Assembly: GCA_903927615.1 (NCBI GenBank)
Contig: CAIYNU010000030.1
Location: 1-35,256 of the forward strand
Direction: 5' to 3'
From: an uncultured Rhodospirillales bacterium
GTDB taxonomy: Bacteria > Pseudomonadota > Alphaproteobacteria > Azospirillales > Azospirillaceae
DNA length: 35,256 bases
In this document: positions 16,860-25,298 of the stretch, piece after piece
Position numbering within the stretch: the first letter of the stretch is position 1
How the letters are laid out: the number at the start of each line of letters is the position of its first letter
Program-made: the position numbers and the translations under genes
Notes under the pieces: generated by a model
The model's database searches: none
What the model was told of the DNA's origin: nothing
The model's input: only the letters and a program-made list of their open reading frames with translations

Positions 16860-17654
16860 TTGAAAATCGCCACGTGGAATATTAACTCGGTACGGTTACG
16901 CATTGATTTGCTGATGCGATTGATGGACGAACAACGCCCGGACGTTATCTGCCTTCAGGAAACCAAGGTGGTCGACGACGCGTTTCCTCTGAAGCCACTG
17001 ATCGAGCGTGGGTATGCCCATACTCATATTGCCGGTATGAAGTCCTATAACGGCGTGGCGATTCTGTCCCGGTTACCGCTCTCCGATGTCGGTGTGGTGA
17101 ACTGGTGCGGGCGTCAGGACTGTCGGCATATTTATGCCGGATTGCCCGGCGGCCTCGAAATCCATAATATTTATCTGCCGTCGGGTGGGGATCTTCCCGA
17201 TCCGAAGGTGAATGAAAAATTCGACCACAAGCTCCGGTTCCTCGACGAAATGATCGAGTGGTGGCCATCTCAGCGATCAGGGTCGCGGCCGATGGTGATG
17301 GTGGGTGATCTCAACATTGCGCCGCTTGAAAATGACGTGTGGTCGCATGCACAGATGCGCGACGTGGTTTCTCATACGCCGGTGGAGGTCGCAAAACTGG
17401 AAGCTTTGCGACGCTCGTTGGGGTGGGTCGACGCCGTTCGGACCTTTGTCCCGGCCGAACGCAAACTGTATAGCTGGTGGAGTTATCGCGCCCAGAACTG
17501 GGCAGCATCGGATCGTGGCCGACGGCTTGATCATATTTGGGTGACACCGGCGCTTGTGGGAGCCCTGATAAGCGGTTTTCATTTAAAAGATGCTCGTGGT
17601 TGGGAGCCGAAGCCGTCTGATCATGTTCCGGTGATTGTGGAGCTGGCGGTCTGA
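16860..17654 (+). CDS. xthA: exodeoxyribonuclease III (Xth/ExoA family AP endonuclease)
   Basis: The protein has 264 residues, the usual size. It cuts DNA 5' of abasic sites and has 3'-phosphodiesterase/exonuclease activity in base-excision repair. Active-site residues are visible: N7 in TWNINSVR, E34 in LQETK, Y105 in HNIYLPSG, D150/N152 in GDLNIAP, D224 in RLDHIWVT and the pair D254-H255 in SDHVPV. The start is TTG at 16860, supported by AAAGGA eight bases upstream and by the family's invariant beginning MKIATWN; no ATG fits. Its stop overlaps the next start by one base (TGATG), suggesting coupled translation with a gene of unrelated look. Confidence 0.95.
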   Translation: MKIATWNINSVRLRIDLLMRLMDEQRPDVICLQETKVVDDAFPLKPLIERGYAHTHIAGMKSYNGVAILSRLPLSDVGVVNWCGRQDCRHIYAGLPGGLEIHNIYLPSGGDLPDPKVNEKFDHKLRFLDEMIEWWPSQRSGSRPMVMVGDLNIAPLENDVWSHAQMRDVVSHTPVEVAKLEALRRSLGWVDAVRTFVPAERKLYSWWSYRAQNWAASDRGRRLDHIWVTPALVGALISGFHLKDARGWEPKPSDHVPVIVELAV

Positions 17655-18925
17655 TGGTCACCGCCCGATGGGACCGTCATTTGGTTCGGGCGCGCGAACT
17701 GGAACGCACGGGGCGGGGGCCGGCGGCCATTGACGCCGCGTTTCGGGTCATTGCGGCCGATCCCCATCACGAGCCGGCGTGGATTTTCGCAGCGGCGGCT
17801 TGGTGCCGTCAGGACGGCGCCGCCGAGGTCCCGGCGATGGTCGATCGCTATCAGCAACTGTGCGGCCGTGGTCCGGTTCTCATCAAGGAGGTGATGAACG
17901 CATTGATGCGGGAAGACCGGCTGGCAGCGGTGGAGGCGTTGGCCGGCGCGTTTCCCGAAAGCCATGCGGGGCATGTGCTTGGGCTTTATTACCGCGGGTG
18001 CGCCCGTATGCAAGCCGGGGACGACCAGGCGGCCTTGGCGTTGTTCGCCCGTTTTCGGGACCAGGCCGATCGGTTTACCGGGATCATCCCGTTTTTGACC
18101 ACGCCGTTTTTCAACGTCATTTACCGGCAGGGGACACTGGTGGCGGGCAGCACGGCCTTTGCGCCCGACGCCGATCCGGGCCTGTCCGCCGACCCCGGCG
18201 AAGCGCCGATCTGGCTGGCGCCACCAACGGTGCCCCAGGGCCGACCGGTGCTGGTCTGCGCCGCCAACAACCTTTATTTCAACCAGTTCGCCCCAGGATT
18301 CGCCCAATCGGTGGTCGCTCTGGGGCTGCCGGTGGTGCTGCACTTCCACGTGATCAACCCTGATGACGCCAGCCGCCAGCTGATGACCGCGCTGGGGGCA
18401 GGGCAGGGGGCGGTGGTGATCGACTGCTCCACGGCGGTCCTTCCGCCGGGGGCTGGTGCGACATGGTTTGCGTGCAGCCGGTTTCTGGTGGCTCCGGCTT
18501 TGCTCCAGGCGTATGGGGCGCCCCTGTGGCTGTTTGACATCGATCTGGAGTTGACACCTAACCTCGCTATTATGGTGCAATCCATGATTAAAGGCCAATG
18601 CCCGGACGTGGCCGGTTTTGATACCGGTCGCCATGAGCCGGCCTCGCGCTACTGCGCCGCCACGGTGTTTCTGAACACCAGCCCCGGGGCCCGCCGCTTT
18701 CTCGCGCTGATGGATCGGTTCATGCGGCCACGGCTGCGATTGCCGATACAGGTGAACTGGATGCTTGATCAGGCCGCGCTCTATTCGGTCATCTGCCATT
18801 GCCGGCAGGCAGAACCGGCGATCACCATCGGTAACTTGCGGACGCTGACCGGGTTGAGCCAGGAGGATGTCTTTGTGTCGCTCCATCCCGGGGCGTTGAA
18901 GAATGCCATGCGGTGGAACCCGTAA
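17654..18925 (+). CDS. helical-repeat plus GT-A-like protein, paralog of the convergent gene
   Basis: The protein has 423 residues and no signal peptide or membrane helix. The first ~150 residues are helical and TPR-like (AAIDAAFRVIAADPHHEPAW). From about 197 a Rossmann-like segment begins (RPVLVCAANNLYFNQF), followed by VVLHFHVINP, a DxD-type motif in LWLFDIDLEL (D295, D297) and MLDQAALYS (370-378), in the order expected for a nucleotide-sugar-dependent GT-A glycosyltransferase. The gene on the opposite strand behind it (18953-20257) has the same domains, spacing and motifs, so the two are paralogs. The ATG at 17654 overlaps the xthA stop by one base. Acceptor and sugar are unknown; the glycosyltransferase call is an inference. 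Confidence 0.65.
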   Translation: MVTARWDRHLVRARELERTGRGPAAIDAAFRVIAADPHHEPAWIFAAAAWCRQDGAAEVPAMVDRYQQLCGRGPVLIKEVMNALMREDRLAAVEALAGAFPESHAGHVLGLYYRGCARMQAGDDQAALALFARFRDQADRFTGIIPFLTTPFFNVIYRQGTLVAGSTAFAPDADPGLSADPGEAPIWLAPPTVPQGRPVLVCAANNLYFNQFAPGFAQSVVALGLPVVLHFHVINPDDASRQLMTALGAGQGAVVIDCSTAVLPPGAGATWFACSRFLVAPALLQAYGAPLWLFDIDLELTPNLAIMVQSMIKGQCPDVAGFDTGRHEPASRYCAATVFLNTSPGARRFLALMDRFMRPRLRLPIQVNWMLDQAALYSVICHCRQAEPAITIGNLRTLTGLSQEDVFVSLHPGALKNAMRWNP

Positions 18926-18952
18926 GGTTCGGCCTGGCCGCTTTGCCCGGTG

Positions 18953-20257
18953 TTAATCCGCCGGTTCGTCGGGTTCGAACAGACCGGAGGCGGCCGTCAT
19001 GAGCCGGAGCTTGTCCTCGTTGCGACCGCACAGGGTCACGTAGTCTTCAATGGTCATGCCCAGCCGGTGGCTGAAGTCGGCGACCCGCAACCGCCCGGCC
19101 TGGTCCGCCAGCATGGTGACCGCGGAATAAAGCGAGGCCTGATCAATCAGCCACAACAAAGGCCGCTTGAGCGACATCTTCGAGAGGATCAGGTTTCCAA
19201 GCAGATCCGCCAGTTCCAGGCCGGCCGGGTTGGGCCGGAATCCGACGGCCGCGGCCGGGTAGACCGAGCCGGGATCCAGTCGATCGCGCCGGAAGCTGCC
19301 GAAGTCGGCATCGGCCATCGCCTGTTCCAGCCGCTCCAGCGGGTGGCGCAGTTCCATATCCACGTCGAACAGCAGAATGGGCCGCTGGTAGTGTCGCAGT
19401 AACGCCGGCATGCGGACGAACCGCGCCGATGCATAATACGCCGCGCACTTCAAGTCACCGCTTCGTTCCCAGGTTACCGCCAGGCGGTTGTGTTGGAGCG
19501 GCGGCAGTCGGCCCAAGGCCGGCGGTTCGGGCTCGGGGTCAAGAAAATGCAGGTGAACCAGTCGATGACAACAGCCGTGATCGACCGCAGCGAGAAAAGG
19601 CGCCAAAAACAGGTCGGCGTAGTGGCGGTCACAGGACACCATCACCACGGATTTCTGGGGGTCAGGGTCGGGGGGCTGCGCTTCGGCCCACTGTAACGGC
19701 CCCAGTCGGGCCTGATTGAGGGCCAGATTGTCCCGGTAATAGGGCTGCTGGAGGTAGCTTGCGTCATTGACCAGCAAGGCGTGCCGGAACAGAACCATGA
19801 AGCCGTCGCTGTCGGTGGTGGGCAGTGCGTCCAGATTGGCAAGGCCCCGGCCCCGGACCGTCGCCAGCAGGGCAAATCCTTCGTCGAACCGTCGCCGCTC
19901 CAACAAAACGCAGGCCGCGAAGTAGCCGGGGACGATGCTGAACAATGCGGCGCCGGGGGCCTTGGCGGCCGCGGCCAGAATGGTGTCGTGGGCTTTGATC
20001 CGGGCCAGGATCAGGAAGACGTCCTTGAGAAAGACGATGCCGTCGTCGCCGAACCGACGGCGGCGGAGCGGCAAAACCCGGCGGTAGACGATATCGGCCT
20101 GATCGTCAAGAAACAGCGCCAGCGCCTGAAGCAACCAACCCTCCAGCCGCTCGGGGGCGCTGGCCAGTAGGGTGCGACTGAGGGTCAGCAAGGCACCGGT
20201 CCGCCGTTGGGCCAGAGCCTGCCGCGCCTGGCCGATGACCGCCATCACATCCACCAT
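18953..20257 (-). CDS. helical-repeat plus GT-A-like protein, paralog of the convergent gene
   Basis: The protein has 434 residues. The helical N-terminal half (1-190) precedes SVVMVSCDRHYADLFLAPFL (203-222), LVHLHFLDPEPE, SARFVRMPALL, the DxD motif in ILLFDVDMEL (D298, D300) and LIDQASLYS (370-378). Every motif has a counterpart at nearly the same position in the neighbour at 17654-18925. Overall identity is low by eye, so the duplication is old. No signal peptide or transmembrane helix. The ATG at 20257 follows GGGGAC; an alternative ATG lies four codons in. The genes end only 27 bases apart, with no clear terminator between, so their transcripts may overlap. Likely cytoplasmic glycosyltransferase; target unknown. 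Confidence 0.65.
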   Translation of the reverse strand: MVDVMAVIGQARQALAQRRTGALLTLSRTLLASAPERLEGWLLQALALFLDDQADIVYRRVLPLRRRRFGDDGIVFLKDVFLILARIKAHDTILAAAAKAPGAALFSIVPGYFAACVLLERRRFDEGFALLATVRGRGLANLDALPTTDSDGFMVLFRHALLVNDASYLQQPYYRDNLALNQARLGPLQWAEAQPPDPDPQKSVVMVSCDRHYADLFLAPFLAAVDHGCCHRLVHLHFLDPEPEPPALGRLPPLQHNRLAVTWERSGDLKCAAYYASARFVRMPALLRHYQRPILLFDVDMELRHPLERLEQAMADADFGSFRRDRLDPGSVYPAAAVGFRPNPAGLELADLLGNLILSKMSLKRPLLWLIDQASLYSAVTMLADQAGRLRVADFSHRLGMTIEDYVTLCGRNEDKLRLMTAASGLFEPDEPAD

Positions 20258-21140
20258 GGTCGTCCCCGCTCTCGGCTTAAGATTCTACCACCCCAATGGT
20301 AAAGGTTCGGCCGGACAATTGGGATAGAGCGTGTTAACGGGTCAAAAAGGCGAGAGATCAGGACCGTATACGCCGACGATAGGTGCGACAAAGTGTCCTT
20401 TTTGATGAACGGGGTGCTTGGAGCAAGAGTACCTTAAGGTCTTGATAGCGGAATAGGGCTGTTGCATGAGCCAAAAAAAACGACGGCCGTGGGCTTTGGA
20501 GCCTGGACCGCCGGCAAGGGGGGAGAGTTACCATGATGCCGGAGAGTGGCAAGAGCAGGATGATCCTGGTTACAGAGGGCGGTCAGTCGGTGGTCGCGCC
20601 GACAAGTTTCGATCTTGAGGCCAATCCCGAGTGTCGATTTGACTTGGGGGTGCGCCGACTCTACCAGGCTGCGGTTAACCTGAATTGGGGCACGCGCTTT
20701 GGTGGGGGGGGCGACGGGTCGCGGCTGCATTGACCACCGGCACGCCGCCACCGGTACGCGGACGGTTGACGGCTGGTCTGGGGATGGCGCCGTTTCCCAG
20801 CGCCCTCCGGGTGTTGGTTTTTGAGGTGCCGGGAGAACCAAGTCTTCATTCGGGGGCGGCAAGACCATTTTGTGACTGGGTTGGCTCTTGACGACGGCGG
20901 CTGGCAAGATTACCTTTGGCTATGTAAGGACGAACCCACAGTATCGGGACCTTATGGATAGTGACCAGACCCAATGGCTGGTTGCTTATGCAGTCGGATC
21001 ATGAGCTGGCAAAGCGCCCGTCCTTTAAGGACGGTGTAAAACGCACTTTATGCCCATCCGGCTGAAGGGCGGCGGGACCAAACCTAGGTGGTTCCGTCGC
21101 CTGTTTGTTTGGCCAGACCTGGGGGACCGGGGCCCGATGT
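20258..21140. other. ~880-bp spacer without a convincing gene
   Basis: It lies between the start of the GT-A-like gene and the end of nagA. It contains a 9-bp inverted repeat TCAAAAAGG (20342-20350) / CCTTTTTGA (20397-20405), a run of eight A at 20472-20479 that on the minus strand follows a GGCT/AGCC hairpin and looks like an intrinsic terminator, and a palindrome CCGTCCTT-T-AAGGACGG (21018-21034). A plus-strand frame at 20533-20733 has a ribosome-binding-site-like GGGGAGAG but no recognisable product. An untranslated RNA or a decayed gene are both possible. Confidence 0.4.
21018..21034. repeat. 17-bp near-perfect palindrome
   Basis: CCGTCCTT and AAGGACGG are exact inverted copies around a single T. 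It is about 105 bases behind the nagA stop and could be a terminator hairpin core for nagA or a remnant of a mobile-element end. No T-run follows on the minus strand. Confidence 0.5.
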
Positions 21141-22271
21141 TCAGGGACGCCCCGCGATAAAGGTTTGTTGTACCTGATGTAACGGGTCGAGCGTCACGAA
21201 GTCGGCCACGTAGCCTGCGGCGATGCGGCCGTAACGCCGGTCCAATCCCAGGAACGCCGCAGGATAGAGGCTGGCCATGCGCAAGGCTTCATCGACGGCG
21301 ATGCCGATTCGGTCGATGCAGTGGCGTACCGCCGTTGCCATGTCCAGGGCCGAACCGGCCAGCCGTCCGTCGGCGGTGACGCACCGCCCCTGGGTGACGG
21401 CGATGCTCTGGCTGCCCAGGGTAAAGGTCGACAACGCCGAACCGACCGGCGGCATGGCGTCGGTGACCAGAAACAGCCGGCCCCGTCTTTTGCTGCGCCA
21501 GGCCAACCGGATCGTGGCGTCGTGGAGGTGGTGGCCGTCGGCGATGATGCCGCACCAGCTTTCGGTGTCCTCCAGGGCGGCCCCGGCAATCCCCGGTTCC
21601 CGACTCGTGATCGGCGGCATTGCGTTGAACAGGTGGGTAAATCCCGTGACGCCGGCAGCCAGCGCGGCCTGGGTGTCCCGGTAGCCGGCGGCGCTGTGAC
21701 CGGCCGAAACACGGACTCCGGCGTCGGTCAACCGCCGGATCAGATCATGCGGAACGGTTTCGGGTGCCAGCGTGACCATCATGCAGCCGCCCGGCAGGGG
21801 AGCCATCAACGCCGCGTCACAGGCCTCGGGCGGCGCCAGCCAGCGCGCGTCATGGACTCCCCGGCGTTCCGGGTTGAGGTGCGGACCTTCCAGATGCAGG
21901 CCCAGGATGCCGGGCAGACCGGAGGCCAGGGCGGCGGCGACGGCATCGCGGGCCTGCCGGCGCTTGTCGCGGCTGTCGCTGATCAGGGTCGGCAACAGGC
22001 CGGTGGTGCCGAATCGGCGATGGGCCGCGGCGATGGTGGCCAGCGCGGTCGGGCTGGGGTCATCGTTGAACAGTACGCCGCCGCCGCCATTGACCTGGAG
22101 GTCGATGAAGCCCGGGGCGAGAATGGCGCCGTCCAGGTCCCGGCGCCTGGCCCGTTGGGGGATCGCGGAAGCCTGGACAACGTCCATCACCAAGCCATGC
22201 TCGACCAGCACGGCGGCATCCCGTCTGACCTCGTCGCCGGTATGGAGGATGGCGTTGGTGAAGGCGTCCAT
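21141..22271 (-). CDS. nagA: N-acetylglucosamine-6-phosphate deacetylase
   Basis: The protein has 376 residues, normal for NagA, an amidohydrolase-fold enzyme that deacetylates GlcNAc-6-P to GlcN-6-P in amino-sugar and cell-wall recycling. Visible are APGFIDLQVNG (52-62), the metal ligand E128 in HLEGPH, H192 in SAGHS, H213 in THLFNAM, DGHH (246-249) and the catalytic D271 in VTDAMPP. The ATG at 22271 has GGAG seven bases upstream; the frame stays open upstream but the extra ~76 residues are proline-rich and not family-like. No nagB, kinase or transporter gene is adjacent, so it stands alone here. Confidence 0.93.
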   Translation of the reverse strand: MDAFTNAILHTGDEVRRDAAVLVEHGLVMDVVQASAIPQRARRRDLDGAILAPGFIDLQVNGGGGVLFNDDPSPTALATIAAAHRRFGTTGLLPTLISDSRDKRRQARDAVAAALASGLPGILGLHLEGPHLNPERRGVHDARWLAPPEACDAALMAPLPGGCMMVTLAPETVPHDLIRRLTDAGVRVSAGHSAAGYRDTQAALAAGVTGFTHLFNAMPPITSREPGIAGAALEDTESWCGIIADGHHLHDATIRLAWRSKRRGRLFLVTDAMPPVGSALSTFTLGSQSIAVTQGRCVTADGRLAGSALDMATAVRHCIDRIGIAVDEALRMASLYPAAFLGLDRRYGRIAAGYVADFVTLDPLHQVQQTFIAGRP

Positions 22272-22599
22272 TGGGGGACTCCGGAGTCGGGGTTGGGCGA
22301 TTGTCGAGTCGGGGGTATAGGGAACTGGAAAACGGCCGTCCAGGGTGTCGAGTCGGGTCACCGTCGGGCTTGAGCCCATCGCGGGGCCGGCCCGGGGCGG
22401 ATCCGGCCGTGCCAAATCATGTGACGTTCCAGGAGGTTCCGGTTCGGGTCGGTGGTGACCCGATGTTAGTGATTGTCGTCCTGAAGGCAAATGTGGCACA
22501 AAAATGTCGCCGAGCCTCCGTCATTCGACCGAAAAGAAGCGGCGAAGAGGTCGGCGAAGAGGTCGGGGCCGATCTTGAGGCGGGCAGAATGCGGCGGGC

Positions 22600-22683
22600 A
22601 AAAAAAAGAGGCCGCTGTTGCCAGCGGCCTGAGTTTAGGGAGGAAACGCCCAAGAAGGGCGAAGCAACAATCGCTTGCTGCAA
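22600..22683 (-). ncRNA. suhB / alpha-r8 (MmgR-like) small RNA
   Basis: The minus strand reads as a compact ~80-nt trans-acting sRNA: a 5' stem AGCAA/TTGCT (22679-22663), a second stem CGCCC-ttctt-GGGCG (22661-22647), an unpaired stretch TTTCCTCCCTAAACTC (22646-22631), and an intrinsic terminator AGGCCGCTG-gcaa-CAGCGGCCT (22630-22609) followed by CT8. The single-stranded CCTCCC is an anti-Shine-Dalgarno sequence. This arrangement and the UUUCCUCCCU core are, as I know them, those of the alphaproteobacterial suhB/alpha-r8 RNA family, including MmgR of Sinorhizobium, which limits polyhydroxybutyrate accumulation. The start is estimated from the 5' stem and family length, not from a clear promoter. 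It is transcribed toward nagA but terminates well before it. Confidence 0.65.
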
Positions 22684-22688
22684 CGCAA
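22675..22688 (-). promoter_or_regulatory. TTGC/GCAA palindrome at the sRNA start, possible PhaR/AniA site
   Basis: The minus strand reads TTGCGTTGCAGCAA, with TTGC and GCAA half-sites around a TGCA core, just at or before the predicted sRNA start. PhaR/AniA-type regulators of polyhydroxyalkanoate metabolism bind TTGC-N-GCAA-type sequences, and mmgR in Sinorhizobium is, as I recall, repressed by AniA. The assignment is by analogy. Confidence 0.35.
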
Positions 22689-22890
22689 CATTGGCATAGG
22701 GCATCCGCTGTTGCAAGAGTGAAGCGCGCCGTCGGCCCAAAAAATGCTCTCTATTTGTGGTCGCTGTTGCTCAGTGGGCACAGATTGGGGATCGGACGGC
22801 TTAGTAAGGCAAGTCCCACCCCTGTCTTTTGCATAAACCGGCATTCATCGGTTGTCCGACGCTGGCCAGTGATCCTGGCTGGCACCGATG

Positions 22891-22924
22891 GTGTTGAAGT
22901 CCCGGCGGGCCAGGACTTCAACAC
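22891..22924 (-). terminator. 12-bp inverted repeat behind the chemoreceptor gene
   Basis: GTGTTGAAGTCC (22891-22902) and GGACTTCAACAC (22913-22924) pair perfectly around a 10-base loop, starting 12 bases after the chemoreceptor stop codon. The long stem suggests transcript termination or 3'-end protection; there is no T-run. Confidence 0.55.
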
Positions 22925-22936
22925 GGCGATGGAAAA

Positions 22937-24364
22937 TCAGGCTTGCCGAACGGTGGCAATGAACTGGTCCACCTCGTGGGCGAGTTTTTCCGATTGGGTT
23001 CCGAGGGTGTTGGCGGCCGAAAGCGTTTCTCTGGCGCCCCGACCGACCTCTTGGGCGGCTTTGGAGACATCGGCGATATTCGCCGAAACCTCCTGTGTTC
23101 CGTGCGAGGCCTCGTTGACATTGCGAGCGATCTCGCGTGTCGCCGCGCCTTGTTCCTCCACGGCGGACGCGACGGCGGTTGAAATCTCACTCATGCGCCG
23201 AATCGTTCCCGTGATGCTCTTGATGGCCTCGACGCTGGTCCCGGTCACGCTCTGCATCTGCCCGACCTGCGCCTGGATGTCGTCGGTGGCTTTGGCGGTC
23301 TGATTGGCAAGATTTTTGACCTCGCTGGCGACCACCGCAAAGCCTTTGCCGGCTTCACCGGCACGCGCGGCTTCGATGGTGGCGTTGAGCGCGAGCAGGT
23401 TGGTCTGGCTGGCGATGTTATTGATCAGTTGGACGACGTCGCCGATTTTCTGGGCGGCTTCGGCCAGACCGTTGATGGTCGCGTTGGCCCGGTTGGCTTC
23501 GTCCACCGCCAGGATTCCGATTCTTGTGGATTCTGCGACCTGACGGGAAATTTCGGTGATCGAGCTGTTCAACTCGTCGGTGGCGGAGGCCACGGTCTGG
23601 ACGTTGGCCGAGGCCTGGGCTGCGGCGGCGGCCATGGCGGTGCTTTGGCGGTTGGTCTGGTCGGCTGTGACGGTCATGGATTCCGCATTGTGCTGTAACT
23701 GCCGCGCCGCAGCGGCCACCGCCGAGACCACATGTTTGACGTTGGCCTCGAAGGAGTCCGCCAACTGTTTCAGCGCGCTGCGTTTGCTCTCCTCAGCCTC
23801 CCGAATCTTGAGCCGGTCGCCAAGATCATGCCAGAAGCAGCACACGAGCGGCCGGTCATCGACCTTGAAGGCGACCAGGGTCACCAGGACATTGAAAACC
23901 GTGCCGTCAAGTTGGCAATGGGCCCATTCGAAGCGGTGATGACCGTTCTTGATCGCCATTCCGACCATTTCATTGGCCATGTCCCGGGAACGCCGGCCAT
24001 TGGGTTGGTATTCAGGGGAAAACTTGGCCGGGTGAATGCCTTCGATCTGTTCCCGGCGGGTTGCGCCCAGCATCCGCAGGGCTACGTCGTTACAGAACAG
24101 GATGCCGTTTTGGTCGAAGATGAATTGCCCGTCGACAGATGTGTCGAAGGTCGCGTTTAAAACCTGATCGCGAAAACTACGGTCAGCGAGACCATTCAAG
24201 CCGACCTGAAACAACCGGATCAGCATTGGGGCCAGACCCAACACGCTCGTGACTGTGCCAATCGCTACGGAAAACCATCCAAGATGGAGGTCGCCACTCA
24301 GCCAAACGGCGAAAAAAAAGGCCAAAGCTGCCAAGCCAGACCCGAACCGGAGAAGAATCCCCAT
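22937..24364 (-). CDS. PAS-containing methyl-accepting chemotaxis protein
   Basis: The protein has 475 residues. Two membrane helices (about 8-24 and 29-48) with almost no periplasmic loop anchor it. A PAS domain follows (about 63-182; [29 protein letters not shown]), then a long helical signalling domain (195-475) with the hairpin tip [20 protein letters not shown] (318-337) and [14 protein letters not shown] that contact CheA/CheW. Without an external sensing domain it probably senses an internal cue such as redox, energy or a small ligand via PAS. No HAMP domain and no C-terminal CheR/CheB pentapeptide is seen. The ATG at 24364 has AAGGG upstream; the in-frame start 23 codons earlier was rejected because it would precede the promoter. 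No che genes are adjacent. Confidence 0.88.
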   Translation of the reverse strand: MGILLRFGSGLAALAFFFAVWLSGDLHLGWFSVAIGTVTSVLGLAPMLIRLFQVGLNGLADRSFRDQVLNATFDTSVDGQFIFDQNGILFCNDVALRMLGATRREQIEGIHPAKFSPEYQPNGRRSRDMANEMVGMAIKNGHHRFEWAHCQLDGTVFNVLVTLVAFKVDDRPLVCCFWHDLGDRLKIREAEESKRSALKQLADSFEANVKHVVSAVAAAARQLQHNAESMTVTADQTNRQSTAMAAAAAQASANVQTVASATDELNSSITEISRQVAESTRIGILAVDEANRANATINGLAEAAQKIGDVVQLINNIASQTNLLALNATIEAARAGEAGKGFAVVASEVKNLANQTAKATDDIQAQVGQMQSVTGTSVEAIKSITGTIRRMSEISTAVASAVEEQGAATREIARNVNEASHGTQEVSANIADVSKAAQEVGRGARETLSAANTLGTQSEKLAHEVDQFIATVRQA

Positions 24365-24404
24365 GATGTTTAACCCTTCAAATGATATTTGACCAACTTG
24401 ACAT

Positions 24405-24433
24405 CTTGAACCACGGCGGCAAATTTCTGTCAA
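24405..24433 (-). promoter_or_regulatory. promoter candidate of the chemoreceptor gene
   Basis: On the minus strand TTGACA (24433-24428) is followed after 17 bases by TTCAAG (24410-24405). The -35 is perfect and the -10 poor, so an activator or different sigma factor may be involved. It sits about 40 bases upstream of the chosen ATG. Confidence 0.35.
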
Positions 24434-24557
24434 TGTGGGGCTGATGGGTTGGGTCGTGGCCCGAAATTCTGGAAAGATAATTAAGTATTTACTTGTCGTT
24501 CATTCAGCCACTCATGGATTTTGTGGCTCCTGGTCCGAGTCCTGATGGGTGTCGGCT

Positions 24558-25298
24558 TTAAACCGCGAGCCAGCTTTGGCGGGTGGTGGGATCGGCAAGC
24601 AGCGCCGTCATCGGCGCATGGTGGCGGATTTCGCCTTTTTCCATGATGTAGGCGCGGTCGGCGACGGCACCGGCCAGCGTCAGACTTTGTTCCGCGAGCA
24701 GGATGCCGACGCCCTCGCTTCGCAATCCCTGGAGCGTCTCACCGACGGTCTGAATCAGGCGCGGCGCCAGTCCTTCGGACGGCTCGTCCAGCATCAACAC
24801 CAACGGGTTCCCCATCAGGGCGCGGGCGAGCGCCAGCATCTGTTGTTCGCCGCCGCTCAGCCGACCGGCCTCGCTCCGGCGACTGGCGCCCAGGTTCGGA
24901 AACAGCGCGAACAGCCGCTCGGGCGTCCAGGGCGGCCGGCCCGGGCGTGGCGGCTGGCGGCCCATCTCCAGATTTTCCAGGACGGTAAGCTCGCCGAACA
25001 GTCGGCGATCTTCCGGGACGTAGCCAAGGCCGTAGCGGGCGATGCGGTGGGGCGACTCGGGGATCAGGGGGTGGTCCAGGAAACGAATTTGGCCCCGTCG
25101 GCGCGGCCCAAGCCCGAACACCGCGCGCAGTGTGGTGGTTTTGCCCGCCCCATTGCGCCCCAGCAGTGCCACAACTTCACCAGCCCCAACCTGGATGGTG
25201 ACACCCGACAGGATGCGGGCACCGCCGTACCAGGCGTCCAACGACTCAACCGCCAGCAGCGGGAGCGGGAGGGGGGAGGGCGGCAGGGCGCCGGTCAT
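24558..25298 (-). CDS. livF: branched-chain amino acid-type ABC transporter ATP-binding protein LivF
   Basis: The protein has 246 residues, typical of LivF, one of the two ATPases of the HAAT (LIV-I/urea) importer family. Walker A is GRNGAGKTT (47-55), the family motif YVPEDRRLFGELTVLENL follows, the signature is LSGGEQQMLALARAL, Walker B is LVLMLDEPSEGLAP, and the switch region reads LLAEQS. The ATG at 25298 overlaps the stop of the fused permease/ATPase gene by four bases (ATGA), so the two are co-translated. It pairs with the LivG domain of that fusion. Confidence 0.92.
   Translation of the reverse strand: MTGALPPSPLPLPLLAVESLDAWYGGARILSGVTIQVGAGEVVALLGRNGAGKTTTLRAVFGLGPRRRGQIRFLDHPLIPESPHRIARYGLGYVPEDRRLFGELTVLENLEMGRQPPRPGRPPWTPERLFALFPNLGASRRSEAGRLSGGEQQMLALARALMGNPLVLMLDEPSEGLAPRLIQTVGETLQGLRSEGVGILLAEQSLTLAGAVADRAYIMEKGEIRHHAPMTALLADPTTRQSWLAV

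Larger units (their letters stand above)
22272..22936. other. intergenic region between nagA and the chemoreceptor, carrying an sRNA
   Basis: The stretch of 665 bases holds no supported protein gene. The part at 22600-22690 is annotated as a small RNA with its terminator and upstream palindrome, and 22891-22924 as the chemoreceptor's 3' hairpin. The rest (22272-22599 and 22690-22890) shows only short frames without family resemblance. Confidence 0.5.

Noticed and set aside
20533-20733. A 66-codon plus-strand frame with GGGGAGAG before ATGATG.
   Set aside because: The ribosome-binding site is plausible, but the product has no recognisable fold, ends in Gly-rich low complexity and has no promoter; left as part of the spacer.
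20434-20907. A 157-codon minus-strand frame in the same spacer.
   Set aside because: Pro/Arg-rich product with no domain and no ribosome-binding site; it crosses the A-run that looks like a terminator.
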